Assembly: GCA_017308185.1 (NCBI GenBank)
Contig: JAFKFP010000077.1
Location: 1-39,708, forward strand
Reading direction: 5' to 3'
DNA length: 39,708 bases
Origin: a bacterium
GTDB taxonomy: Bacteria; Chloroflexota; Dehalococcoidia; Tepidiformales; Tepidiformaceae
Numbering within the stretch: position 1 is the stretch's first letter; every line of letters begins with the position of its first letter. The translations under genes and the position numbers were made by a program. Below, piece after piece: positions 8,046 through 16,093 of the stretch. The notes below the pieces were generated by a model. The model did no database searches. It saw only the letters and a list, made by a program, of their open reading frames with translations, and was not told the origin of the DNA.

Positions 8046-8939
8046 CTATTCGAAGATCGACGTCACAACCTCTTCGATGCTGCGCTGGACTTCCTGGTCA
8101 TCGGTGAGGGACCAGGTGACGGCCACCTGGCAGGCGCGGCGGGCGCCGACTCCGTTGGCGATGAGGCGGCCGGCGTAGACGAGGAGGCGCGTGGAGACGC
8201 CTTCGCCGAGGCCGTGTTCGCGGAGGTTGCGGACCTTTTCGCCGAGCCGGGCCAGGTCCATCGCTGTCTCGCGCGTGCAGCCGGATTCGTGAGCGACGAT
8301 CTCGGCTTCCTGCTCGCGCGGCGGATAATCGAACTCGATCGCGATGAACCGCTGGCGCGTGGAGTGCTTGAGGTCCTTGAGCGCACTCTGGTAGCCGGGG
8401 TTGTAGGAGATGACGAGAAGAAAGCCGTCATCGGCTTCGATGACCTGGCCGAGCTTTTCGATTGGCAACAGGCGGCGGTAGTCGGTCAGGGGGTGGATGA
8501 GGACCGTGGTGTCTTTGCGCGCCTCGACGACTTCATCGAGATAGCAGATAGCGCCAGCCTTGACGGCGCGGGTGAGGGGACCGTCAATCCAGCGGGTGCC
8601 ATCGGTATCGAGCAGATAGCGGCCGACAAGGTCGCTCGCAGTGAGATCCTCGTGGCAAGCAACAGTGATGAGCGGCATGCGGTGTTCGGACTTTTCGCCG
8701 GTGCCCGGAGCTACGCGGGTGATAGGGCGGCCGAGCTTATAGGCCATGTATTCGACGAAGCGAGTCTTGCCGGCGCCGGTAGGGCCTTTGAGCAGGACGG
8801 GGATGCGCTGGGCGTATGCTGTTTCGAACAGTTGCACTTCGTCGCCGATGGGCAGGTAGTACGGCTCATCGTGGACGGCGTACTCTTCGACATCATAGAC
8901 GGCGGACCTTCGTTCCTCGGTTGCTTCAACCACTGACAT
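8046..8939 (-). CDS. MoxR-class AAA+ ATPase, CbbQ/NirQ/NorQ type
   Basis: A 297-aa ATPase. Walker A is GPTGAGKT (residues 52-59) and Walker B is ICYLDEV (about 131-137). The [16 protein letters not shown] and [20 protein letters not shown] blocks are diagnostic for the CbbQ/NorQ/GpvN branch. Such ATPases form hexamers that act with a VWA-domain partner to remodel an enzyme; the partner here is the 3664-6903 product. The ATG at 8939 overlaps the coaE stop by one base (TAATG) with AGGGAGG just upstream, which fixes the start. A longer frame to 8984 is inside coaE. The gene is separated from its VWA partner by the four-helix-bundle insert and the phosphoesterase gene. Confidence 0.93.
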   Translation of the reverse strand: MSVVEATEERRSAVYDVEEYAVHDEPYYLPIGDEVQLFETAYAQRIPVLLKGPTGAGKTRFVEYMAYKLGRPITRVAPGTGEKSEHRMPLITVACHEDLTASDLVGRYLLDTDGTRWIDGPLTRAVKAGAICYLDEVVEARKDTTVLIHPLTDYRRLLPIEKLGQVIEADDGFLLVISYNPGYQSALKDLKHSTRQRFIAIEFDYPPREQEAEIVAHESGCTRETAMDLARLGEKVRNLREHGLGEGVSTRLLVYAGRLIANGVGARRACQVAVTWSLTDDQEVQRSIEEVVTSIFE

Positions 8940-9556
8940 TACCTCCCTGCGGCCTGGGCCAGGCGGCCCTGAAGTTCGGACCACGCCTCCTCGATGCGGC
9001 TGTTGAGGGCCTCGAGGGAGCCGTTGTTCTCAATCACGACGCCGGCGCGGCTTACACGCTCGGCATTCGAGAGTTGCGAGTTGATGCGGGCGCGCGCGGC
9101 CTCGGGATCGAGCCCGTTGCGCGAGGCGAGCCGTTCGACGGCGAGGTCTGGTTCGACGACGACGACCCAGATCTCATCGCAGAGGTCCTCCCACCCGGCC
9201 TCGAAGAGGACAGCCGCTTCGAGAACAGCGAGGTTATTGCCGGCGGTCTCGAATTCGGAGAGTTCTTCGCTGGCGAGCCTGCGGATGCCGGGCCATACGA
9301 TATCGGTGAGACGCTTGAGTTCTTCGGGTTTGCCGAAGACTTTGCCGCCGAGAATGCGGCGGTCGATGGTGCCATCTTCGGCGACGAGATCGTTGCCGAA
9401 GGTGCGCACCACTGCTGCGAAGGTGTCGGTACCGGGTTCATAAGTCCGGTGGCCGAGCAGGTCGGCATCGATAACAGGGACGTCGTGATTGCGGAAGAAG
9501 GCAGTCACAGTGGACTTGCCGCTGGCAATCCCGCCGGTCAGGCCAATGACGTGCAA
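8939..9556 (-). CDS. coaE: Dephospho-CoA kinase
   Basis: CoaE phosphorylates the 3'-hydroxyl of dephospho-CoA with ATP, the last step of coenzyme A synthesis, in the cytoplasm. The 205-aa protein has the P-loop GGIASGKST near residue 8, the [14 protein letters not shown] block and the LVFEAGWE-type lid region seen in CoaE ([13 protein letters not shown]). The length is normal for the family. The start is TTG (9554-9556) with GGAG upstream, giving the canonical N-terminus of a beta strand leading directly into the P-loop. It is the first gene of the minus-strand operon, with a candidate promoter 45 nt upstream. Confidence 0.95.
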   Translation of the reverse strand: MHVIGLTGGIASGKSTVTAFFRNHDVPVIDADLLGHRTYEPGTDTFAAVVRTFGNDLVAEDGTIDRRILGGKVFGKPEELKRLTDIVWPGIRRLASEELSEFETAGNNLAVLEAAVLFEAGWEDLCDEIWVVVVEPDLAVERLASRNGLDPEAARARINSQLSNAERVSRAGVVIENNGSLEALNSRIEEAWSELQGRLAQAAGR

Positions 9557-9600
9557 ATAGGACTCCGGGCCGGGTGGCGCTTGTGATGGATCGAACGTTT

Positions 9601-9630
9601 AGTTTACGGCGAAGGGGAGAGGGGCGGCAA
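9601..9630 (-). promoter_or_regulatory. Candidate sigma70-type promoter for the coaE operon
   Basis: On the minus strand a TTGCCG hexamer (9630-9625), an 18-nt spacer and TAAACT (9606-9601) match the -35/-10 consensus at 4 of 6 bases each. Transcription would start near 9594, about 38 nt before the coaE start codon. The prediction rests on sequence pattern alone. Confidence 0.4.
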
Positions 9631-9650
9631 ACGGCGGTGGGGGCGAGTGA

Positions 9651-10079
9651 TCATGCGGTGGCAGACCCAGTAAGCCTGACTCGTCGGCGCGGGGATTCTC
9701 GCTGGCAGGTCGGGCAGTGGTAGACGACGTCCAGGCCGTGGCCGCATTCGCCATCGACCAGCGAAAGGTCGGATTCCGCGTACTTCTCGCCCCAACTTGC
9801 CAGCGCCCCGACGACTACCCCCAGGCCGTGGCCCTTGGCGGTCAGGATGTATTCAGCACGCGGCGGGTGCTGGCTGTAAAAGCGCCGCCGCACGATGCCG
9901 TGCTCTTCGAGCAGCTTGAGCCGGCCTGAGAGAATGCTGGGGGGGATTCCTTCGACTGACTCGCGAAAGTCAGCAAAGCGCGTCCGGCCCCGCAGCAGGT
10001 CGCGGACGATCAATAACGTCCAGCGGTCGCCGACGACATCGAGTGAGCTTGCCACAGGGCATCGAATTTGGCGCGTCAT
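9651..10079 (-). CDS. HxlR-family winged-helix transcriptional regulator
   Basis: A 142-aa DNA-binding protein with the HxlR/MarR-like winged helix. CPVASSLDVVGDRWTLLIVRD at the N-terminus, then RTRFADFRESVEGIPPSILSGRLKLLEEHGIV, is typical, and the first cysteine is the redox- or ligand-sensing position in several relatives. The C-terminus adds a possible metal-binding knuckle with C, H and two C (CGHGLDVVYHCPTC). GAGGAG lies 9 nt before the ATG at 10079. It is divergent from the FO synthase gene, and the 126-nt shared intergenic region is the obvious operator candidate. The effector is unknown. Confidence 0.9.
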   Translation of the reverse strand: MTRQIRCPVASSLDVVGDRWTLLIVRDLLRGRTRFADFRESVEGIPPSILSGRLKLLEEHGIVRRRFYSQHPPRAEYILTAKGHGLGVVVGALASWGEKYAESDLSLVDGECGHGLDVVYHCPTCQRESPRRRVRLTGSATA

Positions 10080-10083
10080 AGGG

Positions 10084-10112
10084 TTGGACTCCTCGGGTGG
10101 TTGCAGTATGCT
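10084..10112 (+). promoter_or_regulatory. Candidate promoter for the FO synthase gene
   Basis: TTGGAC (10084-10089), a 17-nt spacer and TATGCT (10107-10112) form a plausible -35/-10 pair, leaving an untranslated leader of about 87 nt. It overlaps the ribosome-binding region of the divergent hxlR gene, so one bound regulator could affect both. This is pattern-based only. Confidence 0.35.
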
Positions 10113-10205
10113 ACGCGAGAGAGCACTTCGCTCCAGTTTTCATACTCACTCACGTATTTTACATCAAGTCCCACGGGATGCCACTCGCCCGCCAGGAGGC
10201 GCCTG

Positions 10206-12533
10206 ATGCTCGACACGACTCGCACCACGATTGGACTTGCTCTCGATGGGACGAACCCATCAGTGGACGCGCCATTGGCGCTGGCCGACGAGACCGACCT
10301 CGCGGCGTTGATGGAGGCGGCCTCTGCTCTGCGCGACCGCGGGCACAGGAACGTCATCTCGTACTCGCGCAAGGTGTTTATCCCGCTGACGCAGCTCTGC
10401 CGCGACGTGTGCCACTACTGCACGTTCGCGAAGCCACCCGTGCGAGGCCAGCGGGCGTATCTCACGCGCGACGAAGTGCTAGAGATCGCGCGGGCGGGGG
10501 CTGCGGCAGGCTGCAAGGAGGCGCTGTTCACGCTCGGCGACAAGCCGGAGCTGCGCTACAAGGTTGCCAAGCAGGAGCTCGCGGAACTGGGTCACGAGAC
10601 TACGATTTCGTACCTGACTGAGATGGCCGAAGCTGTCTACCGCGAGACCGGGCTCTTTCCGCACGCCAACCCGGGGGTAATGACGCGCGACGAGATCGCT
10701 GCGCTACGACGCGTCACGATTTCGCAGGGCATCATGCTCGAGAGTGCGTCCGAGCGGCTGAACCAGAAGGGCGGCGTGCACTACGGTTCGCCGGACAAAA
10801 AGCCTTCGGTACGGCTCGAGACGATCCGCATGGCGGGCGAGCTCCAGGTGCCATTTACCTCCGGCATCCTCATCGGCATCGGCGAAAATCGCCGAGAGCG
10901 CATCGAATCGCTGCTGGCGCTGCGGGCGCTGCACGAGGAATTCGGGCACATCCAGGAAGTCATCGTCCAGAACTTCCGCGCGAAGGCCGATACGAAGATG
11001 GCCAACGCCCCTGAACCGGACCTGGAAGACCTGCTCTGGACGATCGCGGTGGCGCGCATCGTGCTGGGTCCGGAGATGAACATCCAGGCGCCGCCGAACT
11101 TGAGTTATGGCGAGTATCCGAAGCTCGCCGCGGCCGGCCTGAACGACTGGGGAGGCGTCTCGCCTGTGACGCCGGACCATGTGAACCCCGAAGCTCCGTG
11201 GCCGCACCTTGAAGCGCTGCGCGAGAACACTGCGGCCTGCGGCAAGGTGCTTACCGAGCGTCTCGCGATCTACCCCACGTACGCGCTCAATGGCGAGCGG
11301 TGGCTCGATGAATCGCTGCGAACCCCTGTCATCCGCGCGGTCGATAGCGACGGTTTCGCGCGCGTTGAGGAATGGTCTCCGGGAGACTCGCACGTGACGC
11401 CGCCTGCCATGGACATCCCACGACTACCTACGCCGAAGACGGCGACTCCCGAGGTATCAGCCATCCTTGGCCGCGCTGAAGCGGGGCAAGAGCTAAGCGA
11501 GGGCGACATCGTGCGGCTGTTCCAGGCGCGGGGCGATGACTACCACGCCGTGTGTGCAGCGGCAGACGCACTCCGGGCTCGCACGAACCACGAAACGGTG
11601 ACGTACGTGGTCAACCGGAACATCAACTACACGAACATCTGCTACTTCAAGTGCCAGTTCTGCGCGTTCGCCAAAGGCAAGCTGAGCGAGAGCCTGCGCG
11701 GCACGCCTTACGACCTTGGGGCTGACGAAATTGCGCGCCGCGCCCAGGAAGCCTGGGACCGAGGCGCGACCGAGGTATGCATGCAGGGCGGCATCCACCC
11801 CGAGTACACGGGCGCCACGTACCTCTCGATCATTCGCGCGGTCAAAGACCGCCTTCCAAACATGCACATCCATGCGTTCTCGCCGCTGGAGGTCTCACAG
11901 GGGGCGGCGACGCTCGGCATCTCTGTGCCGGAGTTCCTGCGGCAGCTGAAGGAGACGGGCCTCGGGACGCTTCCCGGGACGGCAGCGGAAGTGCTCGATG
12001 ACGAGGTGCGGCGGACGCTCTGCCCCGACAAACTGAGCACGCAGGAGTGGCTGGATGTGGTCGAAGCCGCGCACCGGACAGGCTTCACAACGACATCGAC
12101 AATTATGTACGGCCACATCGATGGCCCACGGAACTGGGCGCGGCACCTGATAGCGCTGCGAGACCTCCAGAAGCGTACGGGTGGGATCAGCGAGTTCGTA
12201 CCGCTGCCGTTCGTACACATGGAGGCGCCCATTTATCTCAAAGGGAAGGCGCGGCAGGGGCCGACCTTCCGCGAAGCAATCCTGATGCACGCCGTCTCGC
12301 GGCTGGCACTGCACCCGCACATCAAGAACATCCAGGTCTCGTGGGTAAAGATGGGCGAAGCCGGGGTGAAGGCGTGTCTCAACGCCGGCGCCAACGATAT
12401 GGGCGGCACGCTCATGAACGAGAGTATTTCGAAGGCCGCGGGCGCGGAATTCGGACAGGAGTCACGGACATCGGGCGAAAGCCGAAGCAGCGCACCACGC
12501 TCTACGGCCTGGCGCCGGAGGATCGGCAGATAG
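10206..12533 (+). CDS. FO synthase, fused CofG-CofH radical SAM protein, 3' end frameshifted
   Basis: FO synthase makes the deazaflavin core of coenzyme F420 from tyrosine and the flavin intermediate 5-amino-6-ribitylamino-uracil. Both radical SAM halves are present. The CofG half has CRDVCHYC (C65, C69, C72) and the CofH half has CYFKCQFC (C479, C483, C486), each a CxxxCxxC [4Fe-4S] motif. The ATG at 10206 has AGGAGG 6 nt upstream. After FGQE (gag at 12459-12461) the frame runs into an unrelated tail and stops at 12533. The expected C-terminal block (DIGRKPKQRTTLYG) sits in another frame at 12461-12613. Compared with FO synthases of my recollection, about ten residues are also missing at the junction, so this looks like a deletion of roughly 31 nt. 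The radical SAM cores are untouched; activity is uncertain. Confidence 0.9.
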   Translation: MLDTTRTTIGLALDGTNPSVDAPLALADETDLAALMEAASALRDRGHRNVISYSRKVFIPLTQLCRDVCHYCTFAKPPVRGQRAYLTRDEVLEIARAGAAAGCKEALFTLGDKPELRYKVAKQELAELGHETTISYLTEMAEAVYRETGLFPHANPGVMTRDEIAALRRVTISQGIMLESASERLNQKGGVHYGSPDKKPSVRLETIRMAGELQVPFTSGILIGIGENRRERIESLLALRALHEEFGHIQEVIVQNFRAKADTKMANAPEPDLEDLLWTIAVARIVLGPEMNIQAPPNLSYGEYPKLAAAGLNDWGGVSPVTPDHVNPEAPWPHLEALRENTAACGKVLTERLAIYPTYALNGERWLDESLRTPVIRAVDSDGFARVEEWSPGDSHVTPPAMDIPRLPTPKTATPEVSAILGRAEAGQELSEGDIVRLFQARGDDYHAVCAAADALRARTNHETVTYVVNRNINYTNICYFKCQFCAFAKGKLSESLRGTPYDLGADEIARRAQEAWDRGATEVCMQGGIHPEYTGATYLSIIRAVKDRLPNMHIHAFSPLEVSQGAATLGISVPEFLRQLKETGLGTLPGTAAEVLDDEVRRTLCPDKLSTQEWLDVVEAAHRTGFTTTSTIMYGHIDGPRNWARHLIALRDLQKRTGGISEFVPLPFVHMEAPIYLKGKARQGPTFREAILMHAVSRLALHPHIKNIQVSWVKMGEAGVKACLNAGANDMGGTLMNESISKAAGAEFGQESRTSGESRSSAPRSTAWRRRIGR

Positions 12534-12613
12534 CCTCGTTCCACGCGCCAGAACTTGCGCCCATCGTGCTGACGCCCGTGAAGAAGTACCAGCGCAAAGC
12601 CGTTGAGGTGTGA
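12462..12613 (+). other. Out-of-frame C-terminal remnant of FO synthase
   Basis: This reads TDIGRKPKQRTTLYGLAPED and continues to a lysine-rich end with a TGA stop at 12611-12613. It is the expected CofH C-terminus but lies two bases out of register with the upstream frame. No start codon or ribosome-binding site makes it a separate gene. The brnT start GTG overlaps its stop by 4 nt, which shows that this frame was the original 3' end of the gene. Confidence 0.8.
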
Positions 12614-12900
12614 GCGAGGAGCGGGAGTTCGACTGGAACAACGCCGAGGCTGCTCACAGCCGCCAGAAGCACGATCTTTCATTGCGGGAAGCCGCAACCG
12701 CCTTCTCTGACGCCCACGCGGTGATTGGGTTTGATGCCAGACATTCGGACGGCGAGGAACGGTGGCTCCCTCTCGGGCGGTCGGCGAGCGGACGCCTTGT
12801 CGTGGTAGGCTGCGCGGAGCGAGGGTCGCGAATTCGGGTCATCAGTGCTCGACGCGCAACTCGGCTGGAAACGAATGAATGCGAAAGACGATGCGGCTGA
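12610..12900 (+). CDS. brnT: BrnT family toxin (type II toxin-antitoxin)
   Basis: A 96-aa protein with the BrnT core. It has FDWNNAEAAHSRQKHDLSL at the N-terminus, the central GEERWLPLGRSASGRLVVVG strands and the terminal IRVISARRATRLE. BrnT is a RelE-fold RNase that inhibits translation and is neutralised by BrnA, which also represses the operon. The GTG start overlaps the FO synthase remnant stop (GTGA), so translation may be coupled to the gene before it. No independent promoter stands out. The last codons overlap the antitoxin start by 26 nt. Confidence 0.87.
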   Translation: MSEEREFDWNNAEAAHSRQKHDLSLREAATAFSDAHAVIGFDARHSDGEERWLPLGRSASGRLVVVGCAERGSRIRVISARRATRLETNECERRCG

Positions 12901-13096
12901 CGAACTGGACGACGACATCCCCGAAGAAGTGGACTTTAGCAACGCCGTGCGAAGCAAGCACGCGGATTGCTTCGACCGCAATACGGTAATGGTAGTGTTG
13001 GCGCCCGACGTGGCGCGCGTGTTCCCGGATGCCGATGCGGTGAACGAGGCGCTGCGCCTTCTCATTAGGACGAGCGAACACGCACGAGCGTCGTAA
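12875..13096 (+). CDS. Putative BrnA-like antitoxin of the BrnT toxin
   Basis: A 73-aa acidic protein directly downstream of and overlapping brnT. After an acidic N-terminus (DDAADELDDDIPEEVDF) it has SNAVRSKHADCFDRNTVMVV, then LAPDVARVFPDADAVNEALRLLI. This resembles a group of small proteins encoded next to BrnT-like toxins, ending in a short ribbon-helix-helix-like DNA-binding segment. It differs from classical BrnA, so the assignment rests on position and this resemblance. The ATG at 12875 avoids an upstream start inside brnT; there is no clear Shine-Dalgarno, as expected for coupled translation. Confidence 0.75.
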   Translation: MNAKDDAADELDDDIPEEVDFSNAVRSKHADCFDRNTVMVVLAPDVARVFPDADAVNEALRLLIRTSEHARAS

Positions 13097-13105
13097 TCGG
13101 CCAAG

Positions 13106-13882
13106 TCAGGCGCGGCGAATCGATAGCCCGCCATCGACCGGGAGCGCCACGCCCGTCACGAACGACGCTGCAGGCAAGGCAAGACTGAGGGTCATATGCG
13201 CGACCTCCTCCGGGTCACCGTATCGGCGTAGCGCTGTGCGACGATGCGCGTACTGAGCCTTGGCGTCTTCGGGGATGGCTTCTGTCATGCCTGTACGGAT
13301 CGGGCCCGGGCAGATGCAGTTGACGGTGATGCCCTCGCGCCCCAGTTCGACAGCGAGCGAACGCGTAAGGCCGATCACGCCATGCTTCGCCGCCGTGTAA
13401 GGGCTGATGCCGGGGGTCGCACCCATGCCCTCCGTCGACGCGATGTTGATGATGCGCGGACTCTCAGAGAGTCGAAGGTAGGGCAACGCGGCACGTACGG
13501 TGTAGGTGTACGCCGTGAGATCCACCTGCAGCGTCTCCGCCCACAGCGCTTCGTAATCCGGGCCATCGATCGCTGTGGCGCGAGAGATGCCTGCGTTATT
13601 GACGAGGATGTCGAGCCCGCCGAACGCCGCCGCCACTTCATGCACAGCGTGTGTGACGGCATCCCGGTCCGACACATCGAGCGACCACGCTCGGCCCGTG
13701 AGGCCCGCCTGGATGATGGTGTTGGCAACGGTGGCGATGGCCGGGTCGCGGTCCGCCGCGGCGACTTTGGCGCCCTCATCGGCGAACAGGAGCGCGGTCG
13801 CACGGCCCATGCCGCTGGCGGCGCCGGTGACGAGGACAACTTTGCCCGCGACAGAGCGGTTCAATGTGGTGTTTCGTGTCAT
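13106..13882 (-). CDS. SDR family NAD(P)-dependent oxidoreductase
   Basis: A classical short-chain dehydrogenase of 258 aa. The cofactor motif is GAASGMG, the structural motif NNAG, and the catalytic residues are the Ser in NIASTEGMG and the YTAAK Tyr/Lys. The C-terminus FVTGVALPVDGG is typical of the 3-oxoacyl-ACP reductase/glucose dehydrogenase-like branch. The acidic residue after the second strand (AAADRDP) suggests NAD(H) rather than NADP(H). The substrate is not predictable. It stands alone, convergent with the brnT-brnA pair and 41 nt from the methyltransferase gene, on the same strand. Confidence 0.92.
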   Translation of the reverse strand: MTRNTTLNRSVAGKVVLVTGAASGMGRATALLFADEGAKVAAADRDPAIATVANTIIQAGLTGRAWSLDVSDRDAVTHAVHEVAAAFGGLDILVNNAGISRATAIDGPDYEALWAETLQVDLTAYTYTVRAALPYLRLSESPRIINIASTEGMGATPGISPYTAAKHGVIGLTRSLAVELGREGITVNCICPGPIRTGMTEAIPEDAKAQYAHRRTALRRYGDPEEVAHMTLSLALPAASFVTGVALPVDGGLSIRRA

Positions 13883-13923
13883 GCAGCGAGTTATACGCTG
13901 CCGGGAGCGCGGGAGGCAGCCCG

Positions 13924-14760
13924 CTACGAAGGCGCCCAGGTGACAACGCCCAGCGGGATTGGGTCTCCGCCGTAGACAACGCCCTCCTGCGCGCCGCCGA
14001 AATAGTCATCGGCGAGTTCGACCAGGCGGGCATCTTTCGCGCCGCCGGGCTCGATGAAGAGTTGCTGCCGTAGCCCTCGCAGCGCCATTTCGCGGTCCCG
14101 GTAACGCGAGGGCGCCCGCTCGGAGAGCCAGACCGAACAGAGCTTACCGCGGGCCAGTTGCAGTGCGACGAATTCGGCGAGCGCCGGCAAAGGGATACGG
14201 TCCTCGCCGTGAATTGGCGGCCAAAACGGAGCTGCCACCTGTGCTGGCGACTCCGCGAGCAGGACAGCCACGCAGAGGCGTTTGGCGGAAGCCTCCATGG
14301 CATCGAGGAACGGGCCAATGTCCTCGATGTCGTAGCCGACGTGCGCGATAAAGGCCACATCGGCGGGGGGTGGCGGGTCCATAGGCCATCGCGAGTTGAT
14401 GATGCGGATATTGGTGATGTCGTGCTCGGCCATGCCCTCGCGCAGCACGGACAGCATCCCGTCCGACGGCTCGACCGCAATCACCTCGCGGGCGAGGCGT
14501 GCGAGCGGCAGCGCGTAGCGTCCACCGCCTGCGCCGATATCGAGCCACGTTTCGCCAGGTTGGACCAGTGCCCGCAGGTAGTTGAGCGCGGGTTCGTCTG
14601 TGCGGTCTGGATCAGCTTTGAAGGCGCTGGCTACGGGAGCATAGAAGTCCGGGCGCTCCGGGCGTTCGCGGAATCGTTCCGCCTGCTGGCGATTGCCGCG
14701 CACGCGGACAGCCCACGCCACGAGAGCGGCATCACGAGTAAGGGCAAGCACACCATCCAT
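13924..14760 (-). CDS. Class I SAM-dependent methyltransferase
   Basis: A 278-aa protein with a Rossmann methyltransferase domain. Motif I is WLDIGAGGGRYALPLA, an acidic residue ends strand 2 (VIAVEPSDGML), and motif post-I/II is in DVAFIAHVGYDIED. About 65 N-terminal residues precede motif I. The C-terminal half contains an unusual proline-rich stretch (AAPFWPPIHGEDRIPLP). The substrate is unknown; the domain is of the small-molecule methyltransferase type (Methyltransf_11/25-like). It is divergent from the rhodanese gene with 111 nt between the starts. Confidence 0.85.
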   Translation of the reverse strand: MDGVLALTRDAALVAWAVRVRGNRQQAERFRERPERPDFYAPVASAFKADPDRTDEPALNYLRALVQPGETWLDIGAGGGRYALPLARLAREVIAVEPSDGMLSVLREGMAEHDITNIRIINSRWPMDPPPPADVAFIAHVGYDIEDIGPFLDAMEASAKRLCVAVLLAESPAQVAAPFWPPIHGEDRIPLPALAEFVALQLARGKLCSVWLSERAPSRYRDREMALRGLRQQLFIEPGGAKDARLVELADDYFGGAQEGVVYGGDPIPLGVVTWAPS

Positions 14761-14871
14761 GCGGCGAGTGTGACGCGGAGGGGACGCCCGGGCAAGCGCG
14801 ATGCGGATTCGCAGACCGGCGTGCTACGCTGGCTGCACCACCATCCATAGATGTTCGAACGGGAGTAGCCA

Positions 14872-15222
14872 GTGGCCACCAAAGATCCTCGTGAGCCCTT
14901 CACACGCATATCGGTTTCCGAAGCGAAGGAGATGCTCGACGCCGGAAATGCCGTCCTCGTCGACGTGCGCGAACCAGACGAATATGCCGAGGTCCACGCC
15001 AGGGGCGTTCGTCTCATCCCGGTGAACACCGTCATCAATGAAGCCCAGCAGATCCGTGACTACTCGAACGGCAAGGACGTGCTGTTCATCTGCAAGTCAG
15101 GCCAGCGTAGCGCACTCGCGGCGGAATTTGCGACGGCCGCCGGTCTCGACGATATCCCGCTGTTCAATGTGGAAGGCGGGACGACTGCCTGGGTCGCTGC
15201 GGGGCTACCGACAGGCGACTGA
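14872..15222 (+). CDS. Rhodanese-like domain protein
   Basis: A 116-aa single-domain rhodanese. The CH2A-like DVREPDEYAEVH motif precedes the active-site loop CKSGQRS (C74), so the catalytic cysteine is present. Such proteins carry persulfide sulfur for thiosulfate detoxification, thiolation or sulfur trafficking. The start is GTG at 14872 with a GGGAG 8 nt upstream. The alpha/beta hydrolase gene begins 37 nt downstream and the sortase-like gene follows, so the three may form a transcription unit. Confidence 0.9.
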   Translation: MATKDPREPFTRISVSEAKEMLDAGNAVLVDVREPDEYAEVHARGVRLIPVNTVINEAQQIRDYSNGKDVLFICKSGQRSALAAEFATAAGLDDIPLFNVEGGTTAWVAAGLPTGD

Positions 15223-15259
15223 TTCCGTCAGCGCCAAAGACGCGCTAACCTCCCCTGCG

Positions 15260-16093
15260 ATGAGCGATGCACCCCGAGAAACGACATACAACCTGACGGC
15301 GGGCCGGTTTCGTGCGCTCGAGTGGGACGGGACCGGCGAATCTGCGGTGTTCCTGCATGGACTGAGCGGCGTGGCAGACGTGTGGCTGGGGACCGTGGAA
15401 GCGTTGGGCGCTAGCAGGCCTCGGTGCATCGCCATAGACCAGCGCGGGCACGGGCACAGTCCCAAGCCGGGCGACTACCGCATCGGCAGCTATGTGCAGG
15501 ATCTTGCTGACCTCGTGCGGGCTCTGGGCGGCCCGGTGCGGCTTGTCGGCCACTCGATGGGTGCGCGGGTTGCCCTCGTAGCGGCCGCGCGCCACCCCGA
15601 GCTGTTTTCATCGGCGGCGATTGTGGATATCGGGCCGGAAGCATGGAAAGCGAACATCGACGACACCGTCGCTGCATTCAGCCGGCGGCCAGAGCGCTTC
15701 GCAGACCGCGAGGAGGCCATCGCGTTCGGGTCACGGGGCCGCAGGGGTTCACTCGATGCAGAGCGGTTCCTGCTGCCGCGCCTCAATGCGGAGCCGGATG
15801 GCAGCTATACGTGGCTCGCGCCGGCGCAGGGGCTGGTGGAGACGGTGCGGGCACACCGCAGCCGGAACTTCTGGAAAGAATGGGATGCAATCAGTATCCC
15901 CGCGACGCTGGTGCGTGGCGAGCGCAGCAACGAACTCCGGCCATGGGTCGCGGCGAGGATGCGCGAACGAAACCCGCGCATCGAATTCCATGCGATCGCG
16001 GAGACGGGCCACAATATCCCGCTGCTCGCACCCAAGGTGCTGGCGGCAGTGTTGACCGAGTTCTGGCGCCGGGTCGGGACAAGCGCGACGTGA
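15260..16093 (+). CDS. Alpha/beta hydrolase
   Basis: A 277-aa alpha/beta hydrolase fold protein. The oxyanion segment is FLHGLSG, the nucleophile elbow GHSMG (S99), and the histidine is near the end in AETGHNIP; a lid region lies at about 130-200. Motifs such as DQRGHGHSPKPGDY are typical of the esterase/epoxide hydrolase/haloperoxidase-like group. The reaction is not predictable. The ATG at 15260 was preferred because an upstream extension would run through the rhodanese gene. Its stop overlaps the GTG of the sortase-like gene by 4 nt. Confidence 0.9.
   Translation: MSDAPRETTYNLTAGRFRALEWDGTGESAVFLHGLSGVADVWLGTVEALGASRPRCIAIDQRGHGHSPKPGDYRIGSYVQDLADLVRALGGPVRLVGHSMGARVALVAAARHPELFSSAAIVDIGPEAWKANIDDTVAAFSRRPERFADREEAIAFGSRGRRGSLDAERFLLPRLNAEPDGSYTWLAPAQGLVETVRAHRSRNFWKEWDAISIPATLVRGERSNELRPWVAARMRERNPRIEFHAIAETGHNIPLLAPKVLAAVLTEFWRRVGTSAT

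Noticed and set aside
10068-10205. Upstream in-frame extension of FO synthase
   Set aside because: The ATG at 10206 has an ideal AGGAGG at 6 nt and gives the normal CofG start; the extension overlaps the hxlR promoter region.
12450-12470. Programmed frameshift in FO synthase
   Set aside because: No slippery run is present and conserved residues are missing at the junction, so a deletion or assembly error fits better.
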